Shown here piece after piece: positions 1 to 7,327 of a DNA stretch of 11,141 nt; position 1 is the first letter of the stretch; every line of letters begins with the position of its first letter. Source of the DNA: Clostridium_AI sp002297865 (lineage in GTDB: Bacteria; Bacillota; Clostridia; Lachnospirales; Lachnospiraceae); NCBI GenBank assembly GCA_937903005.1, contig CALFNR010000202.1, positions 1-11,141 on the forward strand, read 5' to 3'. The position numbers were made by a program, and so were the translations under genes. The notes below the pieces were generated by a model. The model did not search any database, had not been told where the DNA came from, and saw only the letters and a list, made by a program, of their open reading frames with translations.

Positions 1-674
1 AATCCACACCTACTTACATGGCAATTTTAGATGAACATGGTGAAATGCGGTCGGCGATTGTCGATATGAAGATTACAGATTTGGTAACAGAGGAATTCAT
101 AGATTCCAAGGCTGAAATTATAGAAAATGCCCAGTACATGGTATTGGATATTGATAATCCAGCCATTGTAGAGTATATTTTAACAAAATATGAAGGCAAA
201 ACGCGTTTTATCTTAGATCCAGTTTCAGCAGCGAAAGTTGCCAAAGTGAAGCATTTGATTGGTAAGTTCCATACGATTAAACCAAATCGTAACGAAGCAG
301 AGGTGTTATGTGGTTTTCCAATCAAAACAAAGGAAGATATACGAAAAGCCGGAGCACATTTTAGAAGTCTTGGTGTAGAAAATGTATTTATCAGCTTAGA
401 CAGCGAGGGTATGTATTATTTTAACGGTACTGACGAAGGAATCGTTCAAAATGCAAAAGTATCCGTAGTAAACGTTACGGGAGCAGGGGATTCCTGTGTT
501 GCTGGAATCTGTTATGGATATATGCAGAATTTATCCATAGAGAAAACGGTAGAATATGCCATTACGATGTCTGCTATTACCATTTCGCATGAAGAGACCA
601 TTCATCCAGACATGGGACATGGGATAGTAGATGAATATTTTGAAAAAAACCATTGGAATGTGGAAAGATTTTAA
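1..674 (+). CDS. psuK: PsuK-like pseudouridine kinase (PfkB family), 5' end outside window
   Basis: PfkB/ribokinase-family sugar kinase. Members of the PsuK branch phosphorylate pseudouridine to pseudouridine 5'-phosphate in the cytoplasm, for cleavage by PsuG. The frame is already open at base 3 and reads STPTYMAILDEHGEM before and after the first ATG at 18, so the gene starts upstream and only about the last 223 residues are here. Counting from that ATG, visible motifs are LDPVSAAK (66-73), KPNRNEAE (88-95) and the ATP/anion-hole signature NVTGAGDS (152-159), where Asp158 is the expected catalytic base. From memory, the start resembles the E. coli YeiC/PsuK segment with TSSYLSLLDNTGEM and INDMNI. 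This is why PsuK is preferred over a generic ribokinase or fructokinase. No psuG is in the window, so the substrate is inferred. A strong hairpin terminator follows 14 bp after the stop. Confidence 0.75.
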   Translation, partial: STPTYMAILDEHGEMRSAIVDMKITDLVTEEFIDSKAEIIENAQYMVLDIDNPAIVEYILTKYEGKTRFILDPVSAAKVAKVKHLIGKFHTIKPNRNEAEVLCGFPIKTKEDIRKAGAHFRSLGVENVFISLDSEGMYYFNGTDEGIVQNAKVSVVNVTGAGDSCVAGICYGYMQNLSIEKTVEYAITMSAITISHEETIHPDMGHGIVDEYFEKNHWNVERF

Positions 675-688
675 TGAAGAATGATACG

Positions 689-736
689 AAAAGACTGGTG
701 CAAGACAAAGAAGAGATGTTGTTGCACCAGTCTTTT
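689..736. terminator. Bidirectional intrinsic terminator between convergent genes
   Basis: A perfect 15-bp inverted repeat, AAAAGACTGGTGCAA at 689-703 and its complement at 722-736, encloses an 18-nt loop. The stem ends in TTTT on the plus strand and, by symmetry, on the minus strand. It lies between the stop of the kinase gene (674) and the stop of the convergent hydrolase gene (738), so it can serve both. Confidence 0.85.
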
Positions 737-737
737 G

Positions 738-1559
738 TTATTGGGCTGGTTTCTTGATAAAGTCTAATAGTGCCTGATTAAACTTCTGTTTTTCTTCATA
801 AAAAGGCATGTGCCCGCTTTGCTCAAAAGGAAGTATCGTAGCATTTCTGATGCTCTGTTTTAGAATCAGTGCAAGGGAATAGCTGGCGATCCTGTCGTGT
901 ACCCCATGAATGATTAATGTTGGAACTGTAATTTTGGGAAGATCTTCAAAGAGAACTTCATCACGAAATGTAATGGCACACAAAATGGTTGCGTATCCGG
1001 CTGCCTGAAGGCCTAAGAAAGAAAACCAGTTCGTAAGTGCATCGGTAACAAACTGGAAGAAACACATATTGCTAAAGTTGCTTAGCATTTGTGGACGATT
1101 GGTGCTTGCCTGTTCTATTAAATCGTCGATGGAACTTTTGGCTGTACCAAAGTTGAATCCTTTTCGCCTAATGAGACTTGGTGCAGCAGCTCCAATAAGT
1201 ACAAGTTGTTTCACGTGTGCCTGGTTATAACGTGACATATAACGAATTGCAATGGCGCCTCCCATAGAGTGTCCTGCCAGTATAATGTGATTCAGGTTTA
1301 GTGACTCTATTACTGCATGAATGTCATCTGCTAAACTGTCATAGTCATAACCACTGATAGGGCGGCTGGATTTTCCGAACCCTCGCGTGTCTACTCCGAT
1401 ACAGCGAACATTCCTATTTGGCAGTTCGTTATACTGATATTCGAATGCATCATGGTTTAATGGCCAGCCATGTATGAAGAGTATGGTTTCTTTTCCTTCC
1501 GGGTTCAAATCTTCTACATAAAGAGAAACATTTTTTTCGACTTCTACCCAATAATTCAT
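738..1559 (-). CDS. Alpha/beta-fold hydrolase
   Basis: Cytoplasmic alpha/beta hydrolase of 273 aa, a normal size for the esterase, lactonase and non-heme haloperoxidase-like group. No signal peptide is seen. The oxyanion-hole motif HGWPLN is at residues 30-35. The nucleophile elbow GHSMGG is at 96-101 (Ser98). The likely acid is Asp222 in HGVHDRI, and the catalytic His is His250 in SGHMPF, so the triad is complete and the enzyme is probably active. The middle section (about 130-195), which forms the lid and decides the substrate, is rich in Phe, Leu and Asn and gives no clear clue. The start is ATG at 1557-1559. A purine stretch AAGGA sits about 14 bases upstream, which is farther than usual. 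The gene stands alone, convergent with the kinase gene. The actual substrate cannot be told. Confidence 0.85.
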   Translation of the reverse strand: MNYWVEVEKNVSLYVEDLNPEGKETILFIHGWPLNHDAFEYQYNELPNRNVRCIGVDTRGFGKSSRPISGYDYDSLADDIHAVIESLNLNHIILAGHSMGGAIAIRYMSRYNQAHVKQLVLIGAAAPSLIRRKGFNFGTAKSSIDDLIEQASTNRPQMLSNFSNMCFFQFVTDALTNWFSFLGLQAAGYATILCAITFRDEVLFEDLPKITVPTLIIHGVHDRIASYSLALILKQSIRNATILPFEQSGHMPFYEEKQKFNQALLDFIKKPAQ

Positions 1560-1690
1560 GAAACAAGCTCAATCCTTGCTTTAGATTCTTATTTTAATGT
1601 ATGCACAGGACATCGTCATGGTGTTTTGGTAATTGGAAATAGTAGCAGATGCTATGAAATGTTTTTAAGGAAAACCTGTGATAAGGGGAG

Positions 1691-1719
1691 TTGGTATTCG
1701 AAAGATTATATGTTATACT
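1691..1719 (+). promoter_or_regulatory. Sigma-A-type promoter for the small gene and methyltransferase
   Basis: A -35 TTGGTA (1691-1696), a 17-bp spacer and a -10 TATACT (1714-1719) with an extended TGT just before it. Transcription would start near 1726, about 50 nt before the preferred start codon at 1777. It fits a two-gene unit running to 2666. Confidence 0.6.
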
Positions 1720-1776
1720 TGTTAAAACGCTTGCATTTTGCAGGTGATGATTAAAGCAGAAAGAGAGTATCAAGTT

Positions 1777-2034
1777 ATGAACGAATTATACGAAGCAATC
1801 GAGAATAAAATAAAAGAATCTGGATATCCAAGAGCGATATCAGGTGCAGATGTATATAACGATATCTGCGACCAAATTGAAGGTAAGGAAAATGGAACAT
1901 ATATTTTGTTATCTAAATTTGAAGACGATGTAGTGTTCGAATATAACATTACCATTATGGATGATCAGTTTAACCTTGGAATTTTAACAATGAAATCTCC
2001 GGAGGGAGAATTCCAAGTAGACTTTGATAAATAA
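1777..2034 (+). CDS. Small acidic hypothetical protein (85 aa)
   Basis: Not recognised. The product (MNELYEAIENKIKESG at the start, ending QVDFDK) is acidic and soluble, with no membrane segment or signal. It seems to have an N-terminal helix followed by a mostly beta C-terminal half containing ILLSKFEDDVVFEYNITIMD. The start is uncertain. The frame is open from a TTG at 1738, and in-frame ATGs lie at 1747 and 1777. ATG 1777 is chosen because GAGAG stands about 9 bases upstream of it and the promoter at 1691-1719 gives a sensible leader. The 1747 ATG has only CAGGTG touching it. The methyltransferase gene follows after 32 bp on the same strand, so the two are probably co-transcribed. No function is assigned. 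Confidence 0.6.
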   Translation: MNELYEAIENKIKESGYPRAISGADVYNDICDQIEGKENGTYILLSKFEDDVVFEYNITIMDDQFNLGILTMKSPEGEFQVDFDK

Positions 2035-2066
2035 AGAGAAGATAATCACAGCAGGGGGAAATAAAC

Positions 2067-2666
2067 TTGAACAAGAGTGAAGTAAAATGGGATAAGAAGC
2101 TGAAAATCAGAACAATTGGCCGTGACGCTTCCGCAGAGGATGTGAATCACTATCCATATGAGCCAACTTCCTATTCTGTATTGCAGAGACTAAGTGAAAG
2201 TGGATACCTTACATCGGAAAGCTGTGTTGTAGATTATGGATGTGGAAAAGGGCGAGTTGACTTTTATTTAAGCTATTCCCTAGGCTGTCATACGATTGGA
2301 ATCGAATTAGATGGTAATTTATATCAGGAGGCATTGGAGAACAAGGTAAGTTGTATAAAGTCGGATAAAGTATCATTTGTTCATACGGCAGCAGAGGAGT
2401 ATATAGTAGATAGTCAGGCAGACTGTTTTTATTTCTTTAATCCATTTTCACTCAAGATCCTTAAGTCTGTAATAGGAAAGGTTATTGATTCTTGGTATGA
2501 AAGGCCAAGAAATATGTTGCTATTTTTCTATTATCCATCGGATGAATATGTCAGTTATTTAATGACGGTACCAGAGTTTGAGTTCTTAGACGAGATAGAC
2601 TGTGCGGATTTATTCGAAGGCAATAATATAAGAGAACGGATTATGATATTCGAGGTTAGCTGTTAA
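2067..2666 (+). CDS. Class I SAM-dependent methyltransferase
   Basis: Rossmann-fold methyltransferase of 199 aa. Motif I is VVDYGCGKGR (54-63). The acidic residue after strand 2 that binds the ribose hydroxyls is Glu80 in GIELD. A motif IV-like segment, CFYFFNPFSL (120-129), contains NPF where N6-adenine and some other N-methyltransferases have NPPY or NPPF. The substrate could be RNA, protein or a small molecule, and the sequence does not decide. The start is TTG at 2067: no ATG fits, and AGGGGG (2053-2058) is about 8 bases upstream. It sits 32 bp behind the small 85-aa gene, in the same likely operon, and is followed by a weak terminator-like hairpin. No sign of damage. Confidence 0.8.
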   Translation: MNKSEVKWDKKLKIRTIGRDASAEDVNHYPYEPTSYSVLQRLSESGYLTSESCVVDYGCGKGRVDFYLSYSLGCHTIGIELDGNLYQEALENKVSCIKSDKVSFVHTAAEEYIVDSQADCFYFFNPFSLKILKSVIGKVIDSWYERPRNMLLFFYYPSDEYVSYLMTVPEFEFLDEIDCADLFEGNNIRERIMIFEVSC

Positions 2667-2676
2667 ATAATTAGTG

Positions 2677-2735
2677 ACTCTCTACTAAGTGAAAGGTGAT
2701 GATAAAGGCACTTTCGCGAGGAAGGGAGTTTTTTT
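2677..2735 (+). terminator. Possible intrinsic terminator after the methyltransferase
   Basis: ACTCTCT (2677-2683) can pair with AGGGAGT (2723-2729), one pair being G-T, and an inner AAGTG/CACTT stem (2687-2691 with 2709-2713) shortens the loop. A run of seven T ends at 2735. The stem is short and the loop long, so this is only moderate. Confidence 0.45.
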
Positions 2736-2763
2736 CGTTAAATAAGCAGAAGAAAAATATAAA

Positions 2764-2791
2764 TTGAAAAGATAAAAAATAATGTTATACT
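2764..2791 (+). promoter_or_regulatory. Promoter for the 109-aa hypothetical gene
   Basis: TTGAAA (2764-2769), a 16-bp spacer and TATACT (2786-2791), with an extended TGT before the -10. The transcript would begin near 2798, leaving a leader of about 105 nt before the start codon at 2903. Confidence 0.6.
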
Positions 2792-2902
2792 CTGAAATGC
2801 ATTTTTTAAGTGGAAAGAGCAAATTTATATTGTGGGAGGCAAGTAGAAAGAGAGGCTCTCGTAAAATGTAATTTACTAAAGAAAAGTTTTAAGGAGAAAA
2901 AT

Positions 2903-3232
2903 ATGAATATTAGCTTATTTCTAAATGTAGAAAGTGAAAATACTGCAAGAAATCTGAGTGATGAAATTATTCGTGCAGCAGTAAAGAATGTAGAGACTAT
3001 CGATGTGGTATCGTGTGAAGAATATTGGAAATTTGACGGTATGTATAAGGTGATTGCGGAAGTGAAATACTCAGTTGAAGAACCAGAACTCGATTTAGAC
3101 AAAATCACGAATAAATGGTCCACGAGTAATGGAGGGCAGGAAATTATCATTGCTATTAATGATGAAGGTACCGTTGTAAAGTATAGTGAACTAGAATTTA
3201 TGGTAATTAGCTTAGATAAACCTCTATCATAA
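2903..3232 (+). CDS. Hypothetical protein (109 aa)
   Basis: Not recognised. A soluble, acidic protein of 109 residues (MNISLFLNVESENTARNLSD at the start, LDKPLS at the end), with no signal peptide or membrane helix. The alternating hydrophobic stretches VETIDVVSC, YKVIAEVKYSV and QEIIIAIND suggest a small alpha/beta domain. The ATG at 2903 is chosen because a near-ideal AAGGAG (2891-2896) lies six bases upstream. A longer reading from GTG 2810 has no ribosome site and would begin inside the leader. The gene has its own promoter and is closed by a strong hairpin, so it is probably monocistronic. No function is assigned. Confidence 0.65.
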   Translation: MNISLFLNVESENTARNLSDEIIRAAVKNVETIDVVSCEEYWKFDGMYKVIAEVKYSVEEPELDLDKITNKWSTSNGGQEIIIAINDEGTVVKYSELEFMVISLDKPLS

Positions 3233-3251
3233 TTGTAAAATAGTCTTTTAA

Positions 3252-3288
3252 ATTAAGCAGAGACGAGGATTTCTCGTCTCTACTTAAT
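3252..3288. terminator. Strong hairpin, likely terminator
   Basis: A 16-position stem with one mismatch: ATTAAG-C-AGAGACGAG (3252-3267) pairs with CTCGTCTCT-A-CTTAAT (3273-3288) around a GATTT loop. It lies 20 bp after the stop of the 109-aa gene. A good T tract is missing downstream, so its role as terminator is inferred from position and stability. Its right arm overlaps the last codons of the transposase relic on the other strand. Confidence 0.65.
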
Positions 3289-3470
3289 GGCTATATCTTT
3301 ATTTCGGAAGTATTCCTTTATACATAATGTTTTATTTTCATATATCTGACCCAGTTTCGAATGGAGCTGGTCCATTTCTTTGTTGCTTCATAAGTTGACA
3401 GATAAAGCGTTTTCAAAAGTCCTGTATCGGTATTCCCTTTAAACTCATCAATTATGATTGTATCTTTCAG
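3280..3470 (-). pseudogene. C-terminal relic of an IS256-family transposase
   Basis: Read on the minus strand from 3470, the frame gives LLKTLYLSTYEATKKWT followed by SSIRNW. This is the pattern of the extreme C-terminus of IS256-family (Mutator-type) DDE transposases, which carry LLKxxYLA...KKWTxxxxNW near the end. Just after NW (about 3351) the frame must shift. One extra G would read NWGQIYENKTLC and continue open to a TAG at 3280-3282, so a one-base deletion in the GGG run is the simplest explanation. Only about 64 codons survive. The catalytic DDE domain, the N-terminus and any terminal inverted repeat are absent. The family call rests on recalled motif similarity. Confidence 0.5.
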
Positions 3471-3509
3471 AAGGGGACAGAAATAGCAAGAATTGCAAAG
3501 AATTTATTT

Positions 3510-3526
3510 TATAATACGTGTACAAT
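3510..3526 (+). promoter_or_regulatory. Possible -10 elements before the UvrA-like gene
   Basis: TATAAT at 3510-3515 and TACAAT at 3521-3526 lie 30-45 bp before the start codon, in the only untranscribed gap upstream of the operon. No convincing -35 stands at the right distance from either, so the exact promoter is uncertain. The rest of 3471-3557 holds nothing else that can be named. Confidence 0.3.
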
Positions 3527-3557
3527 AGTATCAACAAATCGTTTTTGAGGTGAGATT

Positions 3558-5846
3558 ATGGAAGAAATCAGAGTACAGGGAGCAAGAATCCACAATCTAA
3601 AACATATCAGTTTAGCAATTCCAAAAAATAAATTAGTAGCCATGACAGGCATTAGCGGCTCTGGAAAATCCAGTCTAGCGTTCGACATCCTATTTGAAGA
3701 GGGGAAAAACCAGTATTTACGTTCCATCGGAATTCTGTCAGGACTGGATAATGAAGACCGTTTTGATATGTTACAAGGCATAGGGCCAACAGTAGCAGTT
3801 CGCCAGAATACGATACGTCAAAATAATCCTCGGTCTACGGTCGGTTCCAAGACAAGAATTCTCAACCAGCTGGCACTAATGTATGCCAGTGATGGAAAGG
3901 ATCGTGACGGATGTGCAACTCATCTTTCGCCAAGTAATTTCCTTTATACAACAGCAGAAGGAATGTGCATCTGCTGTCAAGGCAAAGGCGCCGATTATAA
4001 GATTTTACTGGAACAGCTCATACCAGACAAATCTACAACACTTTTTGAAGTATATGAGAGACTCAAGGTAACCTCTGGATTTATGCGTATTCTTAGGAAG
4101 AAATACGGTACTCATTTTGATACCCCATTTTGGGAGTTGACAGAAGAAATTCAAGATGAAGTAGTGTATGGAACTTACGAAAATGGAAAACAAAGCTATT
4201 GTATTGAACGGATTCTTAGAAATTCGTTCGAAAAGGGGGAGGATGTAGAAAAAGTCTACGCCAAAGCAACCTGCATGGACTGTAACGGAGAACGCATTTC
4301 CGATGATGCAAGAAATGTACTGCTTTGTGGAAAAAGCATCGGTCAGTTAGGGCAGATGACGCTTACTGCACTTCTGGATTTCCTAAGACAAATTCCAAGG
4401 GAAACGTTATCACAATTTAGCAGAAATGTGGTAAAGGACGTCCAAATAACGTTAGAAAACATGATTCATTTTCGGTTAGGCCACCTTAGTTTATATCGCG
4501 AGATATCTACTTTGAGTGGTGGTGAGTTGCAACGTTTATATTTGCATCTTCACCTAAAGTCAGAGCTGAATTCTTTGATTTATGTATTCGATGAGCCAAT
4601 GGCGGGCCTTCATCCATCGGAAAAACAGGGTATTATGGAAGCAATCAAGCGGTTGCGGGACATTGGGAATACGGTAATTGTAGTGGAACATGATAAAGAA
4701 ATGATTTGCCAGGCAGACCATATTATTGAGATAGGACCAAAAGCGGGCATTGAAGGTGGGGAGGTAACCTATGAAGGTGATTACAAAGGTTATTTAAATA
4801 GTGAAACTATCCTAAGTCAGTTTTTGTGGGGGTGTTTAGCAATTCACCAACGGAAAAGCAGAAAAGATGTATTAGATATGGAAGATTCTCTGATTCTGCG
4901 ACACGCCAATACCCATTATCTTAAGGATGTAACAGTAGCAATTCCGTTACATGCTATGGTAGGGGTTGCCGGAGTATCTGGAAGTGGGAAAAGTTCACTG
5001 ATTGAAGAAACCTTATTGCCTCGCCTAGCAAGTGCTCAAAAATACGGCTTTGCCGCTGATATAGAAGGAACAGAAAGAATCAGCAGCTTTGTTAAGATTT
5101 CACAAGAACCAATCGGTAGAAGCTCAAGTTCAACCCCTGCGTCCTATATAGGAATCTGGGATAAAATACGAGGACTGTTTGCAGAACAGGCAGACGCCAA
5201 ACAGAAAGGACTTTTGCCAGGACATTTTTCCTTTCACTCTAAGGGCGCATGCTCAGATTGCGGCGGCAGTGGCTTTGAACGAATATTTCTGACATCGGAT
5301 TTCTCAGTAGGTATGACTTGTCCGACTTGCCATGGAACACGATATCAGAAGGAAAGTCTTTCTGTAAAATATCTTGGAAAGACCATTGCAGAGGTTTTGG
5401 CGTTAAGCGTTACAGATGCAGTTTCATTTTTTGAAGGGGAAAAAAGTATTGTAAAGCCTTTAAGAATTCTGGAACAGATGGGCATGGGTTACTTAACACT
5501 TGGTCAACCAACCTCTTCCCTAAGCGGCGGGGAGGCACAGCGAGTAAAGCTTGCCAAAGAACTAGGAAAAACCCGTAAAGGGAATGTGTTATACATTATG
5601 GATGAACCAACCACAGGGCTTAGTGTATACGACATAGCCTTACTGATGAAACTGCTGGATCAGCTCGTGGAAAATGGAAACTCAGTTATTGTCATCGAAC
5701 ATAATGTGGAAGTGCTGAAAAGATGTGACTATATCATAGAACTAGGGCCTGAAGGCGGTGACTTGGGCGGTCAGGTAATTGCAGAAGGAACACCGGTGCA
5801 GTTGGCGGAAAATGAAAATTCAAATACAGGGAGGTATCTTAGATGA
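3558..5846 (+). CDS. UvrA-like (UvrA2/DrrC-type) tandem ABC ATPase
   Basis: Soluble ABC-class ATPase of 762 aa with two UvrA-type nucleotide-binding domains. Half 1 has Walker A GISGSGKSS (31-39), signature LSGGE (319-323), Walker B IYVFDEP (341-347) and the switch His in VEHD (about 378). Half 2 has Walker A GVSGSGKSS (472-480), LSGGE (655-659), Walker B LYIMDEP (678-684) and the switch His at 715. Zinc-binding cysteine pairs remain (CICC near 137-140, CMDC 239-242, CSDC 565-568, CPTC 588-591). UvrA proper is about 940 aa. The shortening falls largely between residues 119 and 240, where UvrA carries its UvrB-binding domain, so this is a UvrA2/DrrC-like paralogue rather than the excinuclease subunit. 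Such proteins are linked in other bacteria to tolerance of DNA-binding drugs. That role is inferred here. GAGGTGAG precedes the ATG. The stop overlaps the next start (ATGA). Confidence 0.88.
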   Translation: MEEIRVQGARIHNLKHISLAIPKNKLVAMTGISGSGKSSLAFDILFEEGKNQYLRSIGILSGLDNEDRFDMLQGIGPTVAVRQNTIRQNNPRSTVGSKTRILNQLALMYASDGKDRDGCATHLSPSNFLYTTAEGMCICCQGKGADYKILLEQLIPDKSTTLFEVYERLKVTSGFMRILRKKYGTHFDTPFWELTEEIQDEVVYGTYENGKQSYCIERILRNSFEKGEDVEKVYAKATCMDCNGERISDDARNVLLCGKSIGQLGQMTLTALLDFLRQIPRETLSQFSRNVVKDVQITLENMIHFRLGHLSLYREISTLSGGELQRLYLHLHLKSELNSLIYVFDEPMAGLHPSEKQGIMEAIKRLRDIGNTVIVVEHDKEMICQADHIIEIGPKAGIEGGEVTYEGDYKGYLNSETILSQFLWGCLAIHQRKSRKDVLDMEDSLILRHANTHYLKDVTVAIPLHAMVGVAGVSGSGKSSLIEETLLPRLASAQKYGFAADIEGTERISSFVKISQEPIGRSSSSTPASYIGIWDKIRGLFAEQADAKQKGLLPGHFSFHSKGACSDCGGSGFERIFLTSDFSVGMTCPTCHGTRYQKESLSVKYLGKTIAEVLALSVTDAVSFFEGEKSIVKPLRILEQMGMGYLTLGQPTSSLSGGEAQRVKLAKELGKTRKGNVLYIMDEPTTGLSVYDIALLMKLLDQLVENGNSVIVIEHNVEVLKRCDYIIELGPEGGDLGGQVIAEGTPVQLAENENSNTGRYLR

Positions 5847-6805
5847 ATCTAAAAACCAAGATGGAAAGGCTGATACAGAATAGCTACGGAAATATGGCAG
5901 GTATGGTTGTGAAAAAGAAAGGTGATATTGTCTACGAAAAGTATTATAACGGCTACACCGAAGACAATCCTATTCACATTTTCTCGGTGACAAAAAGCAT
6001 TGTTTCTATCTTAATCGGTATCGCTTTGGATAAGAAGCTGATTCACAGCGAAAATGATAAGGTTCTGGACTATTTTCCAGATTATGAAGTGAAACGTGGG
6101 GAGAAAACGATTCAGGAGATAACGTTGTATCATCTAATGACGATGACCGCTCCATATCGGCAAAAGAAGGATAATTATACGGAATTTTTTACGAGTGATG
6201 ACTGGGTTCGGTATGCACTTGACCATCTAGGCGGCCGTGATAAGATTGGAGAGTTTCGATATGCGCCTTTGATTGGGCCAGATATTTTGACAGGGATACT
6301 GGTTAAGGTGACGGGAAAATCGGTGTTGGAATTTGCCACGGAAGAGTTGTTTGCACCTTTGGGCATTGTGGTGGACGGAAATGTCAGGTTCCAGGATAAG
6401 GAGGAGCAGCTTGAGTGGTATGAGAAAAGGGATGTGAAAGGATGGGTTGCTGATCCTCAAGGAGTGAATACGGCTGGCTGGGGGCTTACGTTGAAAGTAA
6501 GAGATATGGCGATGATTGGGCAGTTGTACTTGGATAGTGGACGTTTTGATGGGAGACAGATTGTGTCGGAGGATTGGGTTAAGGAATGTACGACGGTTAA
6601 GAGTAGATGGGAGAAAATGGGGTATGGATATCTGTGGTGGATTATTGATGAGAAGGAAAGATGTTATGCTGGATTGGGCGATGGAGGGAATGTGATATAT
6701 GTAAATGAGGCGAAGGAGATGGTTGTGGCGATTGGGTCGGTGTTTGATAAGGGGGCTAAGGATCGGGTGAAGCTGATTCGGGAGTATGTGGAGAAGGTGT
6801 TTTGA
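5843..6805 (+). CDS. Beta-lactamase-fold serine hydrolase (class C/PBP-like family)
   Basis: Serine hydrolase of the beta-lactamase/penicillin-binding-protein fold, 320 aa. The family includes esterases, D-aminopeptidases and amide hydrolases as well as class C lactamases. The nucleophile motif SVTK is at residues 48-51 (Ser48, Lys51). The YxN-box Tyr is probably Tyr140 in FRYAPLIG, although the usual Asn is a Pro. The third box (KTG/HxG) appears as GDGG at 279-282. No signal peptide or membrane anchor is seen, so it is probably cytoplasmic, unlike resistance lactamases. Its ATG overlaps the TGA of the UvrA-like gene by four bases (ATGA), so the two are translationally coupled. GGGAGG lies just upstream of the start. 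The last third is strikingly G-rich and C-poor on the coding strand. A chemical substrate cannot be assigned. Confidence 0.8.
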   Translation: MNLKTKMERLIQNSYGNMAGMVVKKKGDIVYEKYYNGYTEDNPIHIFSVTKSIVSILIGIALDKKLIHSENDKVLDYFPDYEVKRGEKTIQEITLYHLMTMTAPYRQKKDNYTEFFTSDDWVRYALDHLGGRDKIGEFRYAPLIGPDILTGILVKVTGKSVLEFATEELFAPLGIVVDGNVRFQDKEEQLEWYEKRDVKGWVADPQGVNTAGWGLTLKVRDMAMIGQLYLDSGRFDGRQIVSEDWVKECTTVKSRWEKMGYGYLWWIIDEKERCYAGLGDGGNVIYVNEAKEMVVAIGSVFDKGAKDRVKLIREYVEKVF

Positions 6806-6881
6806 GAATTTAATGAGGAGGCGGTGGCATTGTGATAGTATTTTGAATAGGAAATGTAGAAAGATTAGACGGAGGGCAACG

Positions 6882-7175
6882 TTGGTTAAAAAGAATTTTA
6901 ACTACAATTATGCATTTCTGTTTTATGATGCAAACGAGAAGCGGGTTCAGAAGATATTCAAGGTCTTTAAGAAATATTTATCTCACTTTCAGTATTCGGT
7001 GTTTAGGGGATCTATTACTCTTTCTCAATTGATACTATTACGGTAGGAATTAAAGTGGATAATAGATAAAAATGAAGATTTTGTATGTATTGTGAAACTG
7101 ATGAATAGTCAAGTGTTTGATGAGGAAATATTAGGAAGTTTTCATGATGCTACGGGAGAGGACTTGATAATTTAG
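6882..7175 (+). pseudogene. cas2: cas2, interrupted by one in-frame TAG
   Basis: CRISPR adaptation endonuclease-fold protein Cas2, the partner of Cas1 in spacer acquisition. From TTG 6882 (GGAGGG at 6871-6876, five bases upstream) the frame reads VKKNFNYNYAFLFYD, then EKRVQKIFKVFKKYLSHFQ, SVFRGSIT, then TAG at 7044-7046 (codon 55). The same frame continues IIDKNEDFVCIVKLMN, VFDEEILG to a TAG at 7173-7175. The whole frame is 97 codons, the normal Cas2 length. The beta1-Asp motif FLFYD (Asp16) and the SVFxGxIT segment are typical of clostridial type I-B Cas2. No frameshift is needed, so one base change separates this from an intact gene. It lies 180 bp before the first repeat. No cas1, cas4 or interference gene is visible upstream, and 6806-6881 holds nothing recognisable. 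Stop-codon recoding is unlikely, because TAG is also used as a final stop here and in the IS3 orfA. Confidence 0.8.
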
Positions 7176-7181
7176 CTGCTT

Positions 7182-7285
7182 TTTTACCAGGCGCCAAAAA
7201 AGCAAAAAGGGCTGTAGATGGCTTAAACGCTGGGGTTAGGACGGTTTTATTATAGATAGTAAAAAATCGGGTGTGCCTGGTAAAA
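7182..7285. repeat. 11-bp inverted repeat inside the leader
   Basis: TTTTACCAGGC at 7182-7192 is exactly complementary to GCCTGGTAAAA at 7275-7285, with 82 nt between. It may be a protein-binding or structural element of the leader. Confidence 0.5.
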
Positions 7286-7298
7286 TTTTAGAAAGGTA

Positions 7299-7327
7299 TT
7301 GATTTTTCTGGGTTTCTGGGATATGAT
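7299..7327 (+). promoter_or_regulatory. Promoter of the CRISPR array
   Basis: TTGATT (7299-7304), exactly 17 bp, then TATGAT (7322-7327). Transcription would start near 7334, about 20 nt before the first repeat, and run through the array on the plus strand. This agrees with the crRNA direction implied by the repeat end. Confidence 0.65.

Noticed and set aside
1470..1754. Plus-strand open frame opposite the start of the alpha/beta hydrolase
   Set aside because: It is a shadow of the hydrolase gene on the other strand, with no ribosome site and no protein-like motifs.
2810..2902. GTG start at 2810 for the hypothetical gene
   Set aside because: There is no ribosome site, and the added stretch lies in the transcript leader. 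ATG 2903 has AAGGAG six bases upstream.
6786..6881. Extension of the Cas2 frame upstream to ATG 6786
   Set aside because: It would overlap the end of the hydrolase gene and add an Arg-rich stretch unlike Cas2. TTG 6882 has a good ribosome site and gives the usual Cas2 length.
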